In this document: piece by piece, positions 38,534 through 47,216 of the stretch
Numbering within the stretch: position 1 is the stretch's first letter
How the letters are laid out: the number at the start of each line of letters is the position of its first letter
Origin: Acidovorax facilis
GTDB taxonomy: Bacteria; Pseudomonadota; Gammaproteobacteria; Burkholderiales; Burkholderiaceae_C
Direction of reading: 5' to 3'
NCBI RefSeq assembly: GCF_023913775.1
Contig: NZ_JAMXAX010000020.1
Coordinates: 1-58,868, forward strand
DNA length: 58,868 bases
Notes under the pieces: model-generated
Told to the model about the DNA's origin: nothing
The model's input: the letters and a program-made list of their open reading frames with translations, nothing else
The model's database searches: none
Made by a program: the position numbers and the translations under genes

Positions 38534-41500
38534 TCAAAACAAAGAGCCTTGCGCAGAATCTGCAGGCCCCGGCGCGGGGCGCGGACGCTCGGGCTTTGCC
38601 GGGGCATCCGGCGCAGCGGGGGCGAGAGTATGCCCGACGGCGGCAGGGGTGGGCCCGCCCCCTGCCCGCACCAAACGCCCATCGCCTGTGAGGAAGGCCG
38701 CGTGCACGGCCTCGCCCGGCATCAGGGCCCGTACGGCTTCTTGGTAGCGCTGCAGTTGCGTCACCAGCGCTTGCTGGCGCTGAGGCTGGGCGGCGCTTTT
38801 GTAGTCGAGCACCCACCAGCCTGCCACGGCATCATCTGCAGACAGGGCACGGCGCAGCACCAGCCGATCGATGCGCAGGCTTTGGCCCTGGTAATGGAGC
38901 GGGGCTTCGTTGATGGCGGTCTGCACCTGCTCCGGGTCCCACGCCCAGGCGCCCTCGCCCGCCAGGATGCCCTGTGCCATGCGGGCTGCCAACTCGGCCG
39001 CTGCAGGGGCAATGTCGTGGTCGCTGGCCAGCCTTGCAATGCGCGCAGCAGGCCAGCCGTGGGTGCGCAGGTCGGCCAGCGGGGCACCGGCCACACCGGC
39101 CTGCTCCAGCAGCTGGTGCATGGCATCGCCCTGGCGTGACAGGGGCGTGGAGTCGCCATCGCCTGGCATGCCCACGGGCGTGGCGCCACTGGGATCGGCG
39201 GCTGCAGCACCCGGTTTGGTGCGGGCGCTTTGCAGGGCCTCGGGCAAGGGTTGCAGCGCGGCGATGGTGAAGGTATCGGGGGCCGCCCCGGCCCCGGCGG
39301 CAGGTGCCGGGGCCGTGCCCGCGTCTACCTCGGTGACCAGTGGTGCCAGCCGGTTCCACCAACTGCCCGGCGCCGAATTGCTGGGCAACACGGATGACAG
39401 CGCCAGGCAGTGTTTGGCGCGCGTCATCGCCACGTAAAGCATGTTCAATTCCTCGCGGCTGCGGGCCTGCTGCTCGGCGGCCAGCGCGGCTTCGGCACTG
39501 GGCGGGGGGGTCGATTCGCTGGCCAGAAAGACGAAGGCTGCGGGCACGGTCTGCTCGCCGGGCCAGTCCACCAGCACGCCCATGGTCTCGGCTTTTTGCG
39601 GGCGGGTGTCGGTGTCCAGCAGCAGCACGCAGTCGGCTTCCAGCCCCTTGGCACCGTGCACCGTCAGCAGGCGGATGGCTTGCGCATCGGCCCGGCCGGG
39701 CGCGCGCACGCCCCCCTTCTTCATGGCCCGCACAAAGGCATAGGGCGTGAGGTAGCGGCCGCCGTCGTGCTGCAGCGACGCGGCCAGCAGCGCGCGCAAG
39801 TTGGCCTGCACCGCCTGGCGCTGGGTGACCAGGGCGGCGGCGGCAAAGCGGGCCAGCACATCGCCATGTTCGTAGATGGCATGCAGCGCATCATGCGGCG
39901 GCAGGCTGCCCACCCAGGCCTGGTATTGGGTCAAAACAGCCCCCACCGCCTGATGATCACGCCCTGATAGCTCACTTTTTGATAGCAAATCAAACCAGCT
40001 GCTGCCCGCATGCTCGCTCTGGCGGCGCAGCGTGGCCAGGGCCACCAGGGCCTCGTCGCCCAGGCCGAACAGGGGCGACTTGAGCGCGCGGGCCAAAGAC
40101 AAGTCATGTGTGGGCGAAACCAGCACGTCAAGCAGCGCCACCATGTCCTGCACCTCGGGCGCGTCGAACAGGTCGGCTTTTTCGGGCTGCACACAGGGCA
40201 GGTGCAGGGAGCGCAGGGCGTCTTGCATGCTGGCCAGGCGGTCGCGCTTGCGGGCCAGCACCAGCACCTCTTTGGGCGGCGTGCCGCTGGCAATCTGCGC
40301 GGCCACCCAGGCGGCGGCCTGGGTGCATTCGCGCATGCGCTGGGTTTCCTCGGCCTCGTGGCGCGGTTCGGTCAGGCTGTCGCGCCAGGCCAGGGGGTCG
40401 CGGCCTGCACCCAGGGTGTCGTCGTCCGCATCGGTGATGGCGGGCAGGCGCAGCAACTGGCCTGGGTGTTTGGATTCGGTGGTGTGGTCGCGGAATCCGC
40501 TGGTCTCTTGCTGCGCCTGGGCCTGGCCCATGACGGCGTTGACGGCGCCGATCACACCCTGCGCATTGCGGCGTGTGTGGTCGCAGCTCAAAAGGTCACC
40601 GCCCAGCCCATCGCGCACAAAAGCCTGCGCGGCGATGAACACCTGCGGCTCGGCGCGGCGAAAGCGGTAGATGCTCTGCTTGGGGTCGCCCACGATGAAC
40701 ACACTGGGCGCGGCCGCCCCACCGCCCGAGCCCGCGTAGCCCGACAGCCACGCATGCAGCGCCTGCCACTGCAGCGGGTTGGTGTCCTGGAACTCATCGA
40801 CCAGCAGGTGGCGGATGCGGGCATCGAGCCGCTCCTGCACCCAGCCACTGAGCACCGGGTCGGCCAGCATGACCAGGGCCGTGCGCTCCACATCGTTCAT
40901 GTCCACCCAGCCGTGCTGCTGCTTGACGGCCACAAACTGCGCAATCAGGCAGCGCGCCAGCCGGGCCATGCGCTGCTGGTGCTGCCAGGCCTCGTGCTGG
41001 CGGCGAGCGGTGAGCAGGCGCTGCAACTCGGGCTCGGCCTCCTGCGCGGCGGGGAACTTCTCCAGGTTCTTGGAGAGGCGGTCTTCCTTGGCCACAAACA
41101 TCGCTTTGCGCAGCATGTCCAGGCGCTGGTTCAGGTCGGTGCAGGCCAGCGCCTCGATGATGGCGTCCGCCGCCTTCTGCGGGGTCTTGTTGGCCTCTGC
41201 GCCCAAGGCGCCGGCGCGGCTGCGCCAGCGTTGCAGGGCGGCGTCGGTCTGCAGGGCCTCGGCGGGCTCGGCCAACGCGGCCAGATCGGGGTACGCGAGC
41301 TGGAAGGATGGCACCGACGCATCCACCACGCCTGCCTCGTCGGCCAGATCAAACTCCACCCGTTTGGCCAGCGCGGCCGCTAGGGCCTTGTGGGTTTGCG
41401 AGCGGCCGTGGCGAGCCACCACGGCTTCGTAGTCAGCGCGCAGGCTGGCGCTTTCGGCCACGGTCTGCAAGAACGGGGGCCAGACCTCGCGCACGGCCTC

Positions 41501-42013
41501 GGCATCGTCTTCGAGCAGCTCAAAGTGCGCGGGCAGGCCCTGTTGCTGCAGCAGCGCCAGCGGGGCTGTGCCCAGCAGCGCGGCAAACCAGCTGTGGAAA
41601 GTGCGGATTTGCACCGGGCGGCCCGCTTCGAGCAGCTGGCGGTATAGATTTTGTAGCGCCTCGCGCTTTTCCAGCGCGCCTTGGGGGCTGATTCCACGTG
41701 CAATCAGCTCGGCCGTAAGCTCTTCCAGCGGCTTGTGGCTGAACTGCTCCAACCATTCTTGCAGGCGCTGGCGCATCTCGCCCGCGGCCTTTTTGGTGAA
41801 GGTGATGGCCAGGATCTCGTGCGGCGCGCAGCCGTCGAGCAGCGCTCGCAACATGCGCGAGACCAGCATCCAGGTCTTGCCCGCACCCGCGCAGGCCTCC
41901 ACCGCCACGCTGCGTGCGGGGTCGCAGGCAATGGCATAGAAGGCCTCGCGCGAGACGGGGCGGCCGTTGTGTTCGTAGGCGGCCTGGGTGGGTTGTGGAA
42001 TGCTGACGGTCAT
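38534..42013 (-). CDS. UvrD-type helicase with nuclease domain (AddA-like)
   Basis: A 1159-residue superfamily 1 helicase. Walker A is A-C-A-G-A-G-K-T-W (about 40-48); motif II is L-L-V-D-E-F-Q-D-T-N-P-L-Q-W; motif III includes V-G-D-P-K-Q-S-I-Y-R-F-R-R-A; motif VI includes Y-V-A-M-T-R-A-K-H. A PD-(D/E)XK nuclease domain occupies the last 150 residues, with W-V-L-D-Y-K-S-A near the end. This is the AddA/RecB arrangement. Its start overlaps the stop of the AddB-like gene by 4 bases. A partial copy of dispersed repeat A (39955-39992) is in frame at about residues 675-687. It should process double-strand breaks for RecA. Confidence 0.9.
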   Translation of the reverse strand: MTVSIPQPTQAAYEHNGRPVSREAFYAIACDPARSVAVEACAGAGKTWMLVSRMLRALLDGCAPHEILAITFTKKAAGEMRQRLQEWLEQFSHKPLEELTAELIARGISPQGALEKREALQNLYRQLLEAGRPVQIRTFHSWFAALLGTAPLALLQQQGLPAHFELLEDDAEAVREVWPPFLQTVAESASLRADYEAVVARHGRSQTHKALAAALAKRVEFDLADEAGVVDASVPSFQLAYPDLAALAEPAEALQTDAALQRWRSRAGALGAEANKTPQKAADAIIEALACTDLNQRLDMLRKAMFVAKEDRLSKNLEKFPAAQEAEPELQRLLTARRQHEAWQHQQRMARLARCLIAQFVAVKQQHGWVDMNDVERTALVMLADPVLSGWVQERLDARIRHLLVDEFQDTNPLQWQALHAWLSGYAGSGGGAAAPSVFIVGDPKQSIYRFRRAEPQVFIAAQAFVRDGLGGDLLSCDHTRRNAQGVIGAVNAVMGQAQAQQETSGFRDHTTESKHPGQLLRLPAITDADDDTLGAGRDPLAWRDSLTEPRHEAEETQRMRECTQAAAWVAAQIASGTPPKEVLVLARKRDRLASMQDALRSLHLPCVQPEKADLFDAPEVQDMVALLDVLVSPTHDLSLARALKSPLFGLGDEALVALATLRRQSEHAGSSWFDLLSKSELSGRDHQAVGAVLTQYQAWVGSLPPHDALHAIYEHGDVLARFAAAALVTQRQAVQANLRALLAASLQHDGGRYLTPYAFVRAMKKGGVRAPGRADAQAIRLLTVHGAKGLEADCVLLLDTDTRPQKAETMGVLVDWPGEQTVPAAFVFLASESTPPPSAEAALAAEQQARSREELNMLYVAMTRAKHCLALSSVLPSNSAPGSWWNRLAPLVTEVDAGTAPAPAAGAGAAPDTFTIAALQPLPEALQSARTKPGAAAADPSGATPVGMPGDGDSTPLSRQGDAMHQLLEQAGVAGAPLADLRTHGWPAARIARLASDHDIAPAAAELAARMAQGILAGEGAWAWDPEQVQTAINEAPLHYQGQSLRIDRLVLRRALSADDAVAGWWVLDYKSAAQPQRQQALVTQLQRYQEAVRALMPGEAVHAAFLTGDGRLVRAGGGPTPAAVGHTLAPAAPDAPAKPERPRPAPGPADSAQGSLF
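39955..39992. repeat. Dispersed repeat A, partial copy, inside the AddA-like gene
   Basis: The minus-strand reading TTTGCTATCAAAAAGTGAGC and then TATCAGGGCG resembles the TAGC/CTATCAAA part of repeat A. The CGCTT/AAGCG palindrome is degraded. It stays in frame and encodes a short hydrophilic stretch (L-S-K-S-E-L-S-G). Confidence 0.45.
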
Positions 42014-44667
42014 GGCGTCTCTTGCGCGGGCAACGCCTGTTCAGCGTCCGCCCAGTAGTCTTTGCGGCACAGTCCGCGCACGGCGCAGAACTCGCACACC
42101 GAGCCCTCGCCCAGCGCGGGCAGCGGCGCACCGGCGGCGATGCGGGCCATGTCGTGTTGGATGCCTTCAACCAGCACATCGCGCAGGTGCACCACCTCGT
42201 CCTGTTCGTGCATTTGCGTCTCGCCGCGCTCGCCCACGTTGACGTAGGCAGCGCGCAGGGTATCGTGGCTCAGCAGGGCGGCGTAGAAGGCCAGTTGCGT
42301 GTCCTCCGCTCCGCTCTTGATGCGCTGGCGGGTCACGCTGTCGCTTTCGGTTTTGTAGTCAATGACCAGCACCGTGGGCTCGCCAGTGGACGAGACACCA
42401 TCGATGCGGTCGAGGGTGCCAACCAGCTCCAGGTCGCCCAGCGGCTGGCGGGCCTTGACCTCGGCCTGGCGGAAGGTGGCGCCCTGCTGCTCGTGCCCTG
42501 CCAGCCATTGCAGGTAGCCGTCGCGCAGTTGCGCCCAGCCTGCGGCAAAGGGCAGAAAGTCTCCGTCTCGCAGCCGTTGCTCGCGGGTGACAGCCTCGGC
42601 GGCGGCGTCCATGCGGGTGCGGCGCTCGTCCGGGTGGTCGGTGGGCTCAGCCTGCAACGCCTCGTGAAAGTGCTGCAGCACGGCGTGCAGCCAGTTACCA
42701 AAGTCGCGCTTGTCCACTTCGGCATCCAGTTCGTCGGCCTCGCGCAGACCCAGTTGGCGCTGTGCAAAGAAGCGGTACGGACAATGGCGCAGGTCGGAAT
42801 ACGCGGTGGACGACAGGTGCGCCACCGGCAACGCCTGGCCCACGGGCTGGGGACGCAGTGTGGGGGTGGCGGCCACTGCACGGGCCGCACGGTCGTCCGT
42901 GCCGGGTGTAGCGGCGCCATCCAGTTGCAGGGCCAGCACCAGGGCGCTGGCCAACAGGGGCTCGCCGCCCTCGTCGCCGGTGCGCCACAGCACGTCCACC
43001 ACGGGCGTGCGCAGGGCGTGGGCCCAGGCGGCCCGCTGGGCGGCCTCCAGCGACTGGCGTGTGGGCAGGCGCCAGGCCTCGCGCTGAGCCTGCGACCAGT
43101 CGCCTGATGGCTCAGGTGCGGCTTGCAAACGCTTTTCATCGCAGCCCGGCAGCACGGCGGCGGCAAAGGGACGGGCCAGCAGTTGCTGTAGGGGCACCAC
43201 CACCACGGGCGCATCGGCGGCCTGTGCGGCCACGTAGCGCCCGGCTTCGAGCACGTCCTTGGCCCATCGGGTGAATTCGGCCAGCGTCATGCGCCGGCCC
43301 GCGCTGTCACCCCAGGCGTCCAGCTCGGCCTGCTGGCCGTCTTGCAGGCGCAGGGCAGCCAGCACACGCATGCCGGCCGGGTCGGCCGAGAGTCCTTGCC
43401 ACTGGCCCGCCTGCTCCAGCACGGCGCGCAGGGCGGGCAGCCACTGCGCCAGCGGGCGAGCGGTGCGCAGGGTGTCGCGCCAGACCTCCACGGTGGCCAC
43501 GGTGCGGGCCAGGTGGGGCTGCGCACTCAGATCCCGCGCGGTGGCGGCGCTCCAGTGCTGCACCACGCCCTTGCGCAGCCATTGCTCCAGGCGGTTGACC
43601 TCGCCCGGCATCAGCGCGGGGGTGTGTTTGACCCAGTCCAGCACCTCGTTGGACGAGGCATTCCACGCAGCGGCCTGCAGCGCGGCCATGACCCGCGAAG
43701 CAGCGCGTGTGGTCGAGAGAATCCAGCCACTTTCATCGCGCACCAGCACGCCGCTGCTGTCCAGGTGAGCGAGCACGCGGCGGATCAGTGCGCGGTCGGT
43801 GGCGGCCAGCGCGACGGGCACCCGGCCATCTCGCACATGGGCCAGCACGCAGGCAGCGGCGCGGTGGGCTTCGTCTTCGGCATCGGTGGCGGCATGCAGA
43901 GAGCGTTTTGGCGGCGCGGGAGCTTCATCGACCAATGCTGGCAGCGCAACACAAGCCCCCTGCTCGCCCCAATGGGCCAGCAGGGCCTGGGGCAGCGCGT
44001 CGGATTGAAAGCCTTCGAGCACCACCAGCGCATCCACCGCCGCGCGCACACCGGGCTCGAACAGCACATCGGTGGCGTGGCGTGAGGCCAGCACCCATTC
44101 CAGCGCCAGGCGCGTCACCAGGGCCTCGTAATGCAGGCTGCTGCCCTCGTCGGCGGTGGCCAGCAGTTTGCGGGCCTCGTCGCCCCAGGCCGCGCGCTGC
44201 GCGGGGGGCACAGCGGCCACGGCGGTGGCCAGTTGGGCGGCGGCTTCTTGCAGGGGCGTGGCCAGCATCTCGCGCTGGGCGCCCTGCCCCACACGATCGA
44301 GCAAGGCGCGGGCCGTGAGGGTGTCGCGCGCCACGTCGCCCGCAAAGTCGTCGGCCGAAGGCTCAAACACCTGCAACTGGCGAGCCCAGTTGCGGGTGGT
44401 TTCAAAGCGCGGCGCAAAGCCTTGCGGAAACTGCAGCGCCCAGTGGCGCTGGGCCCAGGGCATGAGCTGGGCGTAGGGCACCAACACCACTGTGCGCGCC
44501 AAATGGGCGCCATGGGCCTGGGCATGTGCGGCAACCTGGGCCAGAGCACGTTGCCACAAGGCGGTGCTGGCGACAGCAAACCCACTGGTTTGATCGCTTT
44601 TCGCTATGACTGTCATAGCGTCGCAAGGCCCGGCCACACCGGTGAACGTGGGATTGGTTTCTGTCAC
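42010..44667 (-). CDS. PD-(D/E)XK nuclease family protein (AddB-like)
   Basis: An 885-residue protein with an inactive helicase-like N-terminal two thirds and a C-terminal nuclease. The nuclease motif is V-L-V-I-D-Y-K-T-E, with Q-L-A-F-Y-A-A-L-L after it. Four Cys suit the iron-sulphur staple of AddB: one in R-H-C-P-Y-R-F-F-A and three in C-E-F-C-A-V-R-G-L-C-R-K-D-Y-W. It should form an AddAB-like complex with the next gene, whose start overlaps its stop. The start is a GTG at 44667; an ATG at 44616 is an alternative. It is divergent from trxA. Confidence 0.88.
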   Translation of the reverse strand: MTETNPTFTGVAGPCDAMTVIAKSDQTSGFAVASTALWQRALAQVAAHAQAHGAHLARTVVLVPYAQLMPWAQRHWALQFPQGFAPRFETTRNWARQLQVFEPSADDFAGDVARDTLTARALLDRVGQGAQREMLATPLQEAAAQLATAVAAVPPAQRAAWGDEARKLLATADEGSSLHYEALVTRLALEWVLASRHATDVLFEPGVRAAVDALVVLEGFQSDALPQALLAHWGEQGACVALPALVDEAPAPPKRSLHAATDAEDEAHRAAACVLAHVRDGRVPVALAATDRALIRRVLAHLDSSGVLVRDESGWILSTTRAASRVMAALQAAAWNASSNEVLDWVKHTPALMPGEVNRLEQWLRKGVVQHWSAATARDLSAQPHLARTVATVEVWRDTLRTARPLAQWLPALRAVLEQAGQWQGLSADPAGMRVLAALRLQDGQQAELDAWGDSAGRRMTLAEFTRWAKDVLEAGRYVAAQAADAPVVVVPLQQLLARPFAAAVLPGCDEKRLQAAPEPSGDWSQAQREAWRLPTRQSLEAAQRAAWAHALRTPVVDVLWRTGDEGGEPLLASALVLALQLDGAATPGTDDRAARAVAATPTLRPQPVGQALPVAHLSSTAYSDLRHCPYRFFAQRQLGLREADELDAEVDKRDFGNWLHAVLQHFHEALQAEPTDHPDERRTRMDAAAEAVTREQRLRDGDFLPFAAGWAQLRDGYLQWLAGHEQQGATFRQAEVKARQPLGDLELVGTLDRIDGVSSTGEPTVLVIDYKTESDSVTRQRIKSGAEDTQLAFYAALLSHDTLRAAYVNVGERGETQMHEQDEVVHLRDVLVEGIQHDMARIAAGAPLPALGEGSVCEFCAVRGLCRKDYWADAEQALPAQETP

Positions 44668-44725
44668 AATGCCCAGACTTTAAACGTACACCGGTCACAA
44701 CCCGCTCAAAATCAAGGAATCCGCC

Positions 44726-45058
44726 ATGGCCAGCGAACTCATCAAACATGTCTCTGACGCCAGCTTTGAAGCCGACGTGCTGCAACCCGGCTCCGCCGTG
44801 CTGGTGGACTACTGGGCCGAATGGTGCGGCCCCTGCAAAATGATTGCCCCCATCCTGGACGAAGTGGCAGGCACCTACCAGGGCAAGCTGCAGATCGCCA
44901 AGATGAATGTGGACGAAAACCGCGAGATCCCCGCCAAGTTCGGCATTCGCGGCATTCCCACACTGATGCTGTTCAAGGACGGCCAGCTGGCCGCCACCAA
45001 GGTCGGCGCCATGAGCAAGGCACAACTGACCGCCTTCATCGATCAGCAACTGGCCTGA
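44726..45058 (+). CDS. trxA: Thioredoxin 1
   Basis: A 110-residue thioredoxin with the active site W33-C34-G-P-C37 and the cis-proline loop [11 protein letters not shown]. It reduces disulphides in ribonucleotide reductase and many cytoplasmic proteins using thioredoxin reductase. The ATG at 44726 is preceded by AAGGAA. It lies directly before rho, a conserved order in proteobacteria, but a strong terminator separates them. Confidence 0.97.
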   Translation: MASELIKHVSDASFEADVLQPGSAVLVDYWAEWCGPCKMIAPILDEVAGTYQGKLQIAKMNVDENREIPAKFGIRGIPTLMLFKDGQLAATKVGAMSKAQLTAFIDQQLA

Positions 45059-45068
45059 TCCGCACCCA

Positions 45069-45108
45069 CAACCCCGCGCCTGCCCATGCACGCGGGGTTG
45101 TTTGTTTT
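45069..45108 (+). terminator. Rho-independent terminator of trxA
   Basis: CAACCCCGCG (45069-45078) and CGCGGGGTTG (45091-45100) form a perfect 10-bp stem with a 12-base loop, followed by TTTGTTTT. Confidence 0.85.
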
Positions 45109-45319
45109 CACGACACCACTTGCAGCGCCAGACACAGACCGAATTCGGATCCCGTGAATCTCCCGCTTTTTTTCCTGTCATAATTCCTTCAGATCACCGG
45201 CCTGCACGCATTGGCAGCCGGACCGAGATCCCCGGCGAGCCAGACCTGCAAACAGCAGCCCATCTGGCACCAGCCCTCCTCCCCCAAGATTCATACCAGC
45301 TCCGCCAAGGAGTCATTCC

Positions 45320-46582
45320 ATGCACTTAAACGAACTCAAGGCACTGCACGTGTCTGAAGTCCTGAAGCAAGCCGAAGAACTCGAAATCGAAAATACCGGC
45401 CGCATGCGCAAGCAGGAGCTGATGTTTGCGATCATCAAGAAGCGGGCCAAGACCGGGGAACAAATCATTGCCGATGGCGTGCTGGAAATTTTGCCCGACG
45501 GTTTCGGCTTCCTGCGCAGCCCGGACACGAGCTTTACCGCCAGCACGGACGACATCTACATCAGCCCGAGCCAGGTGCGCCGTTTCAATCTGCACACCGG
45601 CGACATGATCGAAGGTGAAGTCCGCACACCCAAAGATGGTGAGCGCTACTTCGCCCTGAACAAGCTCGACTCCGTCAACGGCGGCCCGCCGGAGCAGAAC
45701 AAGCACAAGGTGATGTTCGAGAACCTGACGCCCCTGTTCCCCAAGGAACAGATGAAGCTGGAGCGCGACTTCAAGGGCGAAGAAAACATCACAGGCCGCA
45801 TCATCGACATCATTGCGCCCATCGGCCGTGGCCAGCGCGCGCTAATCGTCGCCCCGCCCAAGAGCGGCAAGACGGTGATGATGCAGCACATCGCCCACGC
45901 CATCACGGCCAACAACCCCGACGTGCACCTGATGGTGCTGCTGGTGGACGAGCGCCCTGAAGAAGTGACCGAAATGCAGCGCACGGTGAAGGGCGAGATC
46001 ATCGCCTCCACCTTCGACGAGCCCGCCGCCCGCCACGTGCACGTGGCCGAGATGGTGATCGAGCGCGCCAAGCGCCTGGTCGAGCTGAAGAAGGACGTGG
46101 TCATCCTGCTGGACTCCATCACCCGCCTGGCGCGCGCCTACAACAACGTCGTGCCCTCCAGCGGCAAGGTGCTTTCGGGCGGTGTGGACGCCGCCGCACT
46201 GCAGCGCCCCAAGCGCTTCTTCGGCGCCGCGCGCAAGGTCGAAGAAGGTGGCTCGCTCACCATCATCGCCACCGCGTTGGTCGACACCGGCAGCCGCATG
46301 GACGAAGTGATCTTTGAAGAGTTCAAGGGCACGGGCAACTGCGAAATCCACCTGAACCGCCGCCTGTACGAAAAGCGCGTGTTCCCCGCCATCGAGCTCA
46401 ACAAGAGCGGCACGCGCCGCGAAGAGCTGCTGCTGGCGCCCGAGATCCTTCAAAAGACCCGCATCCTGCGCCAGTTCATGTACAACATGGACGAGATCGA
46501 GTCGATGGAGCTGATGATCAAGAACATGAAGGCCACCAAGACCAATGTGGACTTCTTTGACATGATGCGAAGAGGAGGGTGA
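45320..46582 (+). CDS. rho: Transcription termination factor Rho
   Basis: A 420-residue Rho, the usual length. The N-terminal RNA-binding domain has the helical Rho-N segment and the cold-shock-like [10 protein letters not shown]. The ATPase has Walker [10 protein letters not shown] (about 178-186), L-V-D-E-R-P-E-E-V and the Q-loop/R-loop segments S-S-G-K-V-L-S-G-G and G-T-G-N-C-E. It is a hexameric RNA translocase that ends untranslated transcripts. The ATG at 45320 has a perfect AAGGAG at 45307-45312. The leader from 45109 to 45319 has no coding frame I support; a CATAAT at 45179-45184 may be a -10 box. Repeat B follows the stop. Confidence 0.97.
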   Translation: MHLNELKALHVSEVLKQAEELEIENTGRMRKQELMFAIIKKRAKTGEQIIADGVLEILPDGFGFLRSPDTSFTASTDDIYISPSQVRRFNLHTGDMIEGEVRTPKDGERYFALNKLDSVNGGPPEQNKHKVMFENLTPLFPKEQMKLERDFKGEENITGRIIDIIAPIGRGQRALIVAPPKSGKTVMMQHIAHAITANNPDVHLMVLLVDERPEEVTEMQRTVKGEIIASTFDEPAARHVHVAEMVIERAKRLVELKKDVVILLDSITRLARAYNNVVPSSGKVLSGGVDAAALQRPKRFFGAARKVEEGGSLTIIATALVDTGSRMDEVIFEEFKGTGNCEIHLNRRLYEKRVFPAIELNKSGTRREELLLAPEILQKTRILRQFMYNMDEIESMELMIKNMKATKTNVDFFDMMRRGG

Positions 46583-46584
46583 CA

Positions 46585-46690
46585 ACCCTCTGAGGCGCTT
46601 TCGCGCCTTCCCCCCTTCTCTCGAATTGCTACGCAATTCAGGAAGGGAGACACCGCCAGCGCGGCGGGGCGGCCCTTGCGCGGCGGTTCT
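46585..46690 (+). repeat. Dispersed repeat B, copy 3, after rho
   Basis: ACCCTCTGAGGCGCTTTCGC, GCCTTCCCCC and, after an extra internal palindrome (GAATTGCTACGCAATTC), GCGCGGCGGGGCGGCCCTTG. It matches the repeat that follows moeA (22161). It begins 3 bases after the rho stop. Confidence 0.75.
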
Positions 46691-46855
46691 GGCCAAGGCC
46701 TTGCCAGTTTCAGCCGTTACGGGCCGTCGCGAAAATGCCATCAAACCGCCTGTGCAATAATAGAGGGCTTTTTCTGCGGAAAGTACGTTGGATGTTCCAC
46801 GGCGCAAAGGTTGCTCCGGGTTCAGCGCGGCTCCCGCACTTGACAAGGATTGATC

Positions 46856-47110
46856 ATGAAAGAAGGCATTCACCCCAACTACCGCGAAGTCCTGTTCTCG
46901 GACCTGTCCAACGGCTTCAAGTTCGTGACCCGTTCCTGCGTGAACACGAAGGAAATGGAAACCTTCGAAGGCAAGGAATACCCGCTGTTCAAGCTGGATA
47001 CGTCTTCTGAATCGCACCCCTTCTACACCGGTACGCAAAAGTCGGTGGACAACATGGGTGGCCGCGTGGAGCGCTTCCGCAACCGTTTCGGCAAGACCGC
47101 AGCGAAGTAA
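46856..47110 (+). CDS. rpmE2: Ribosomal protein L31 type B
   Basis: An 84-residue L31 with the type B pattern M-K-E-G-I-H-P-N-Y and [21 protein letters not shown]. It has a single Cys (in T-R-S-C-V-N) and so lacks the zinc-binding C-x-x-C of the zinc-containing form; this is the zinc-independent paralogue usually made under zinc limitation. The ATG at 46856 follows AAGGAT. No Zur site was recognised. The rho-rpmE order is conserved. It ends at a strong terminator. Confidence 0.95.
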   Translation: MKEGIHPNYREVLFSDLSNGFKFVTRSCVNTKEMETFEGKEYPLFKLDTSSESHPFYTGTQKSVDNMGGRVERFRNRFGKTAAK

Positions 47111-47130
47111 TTCGCCCTTGCGTTCCCGCC

Positions 47131-47164
47131 AAAAAGGCAGCCCGGGCAACCGGGCTGCCTTTTT
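47131..47164 (+). terminator. Rho-independent terminator of rpmE2
   Basis: AAAAAGGCAGCCCGG (47131-47145) pairs perfectly with CCGGGCTGCCTTTTT (47150-47164) around GCAA. Confidence 0.9.
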
Positions 47165-47216
47165 CCGTTGGTTTTGCCCTTATTCTCGGTGGCTTCGCTT
47201 TGCCGCCCTCTGACGC

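Noticed and set aside
40010..41383. 457-codon open frame opposite the AddA-like gene
   Set aside because: It is a shadow frame; the helicase motifs on the other strand are unambiguous.
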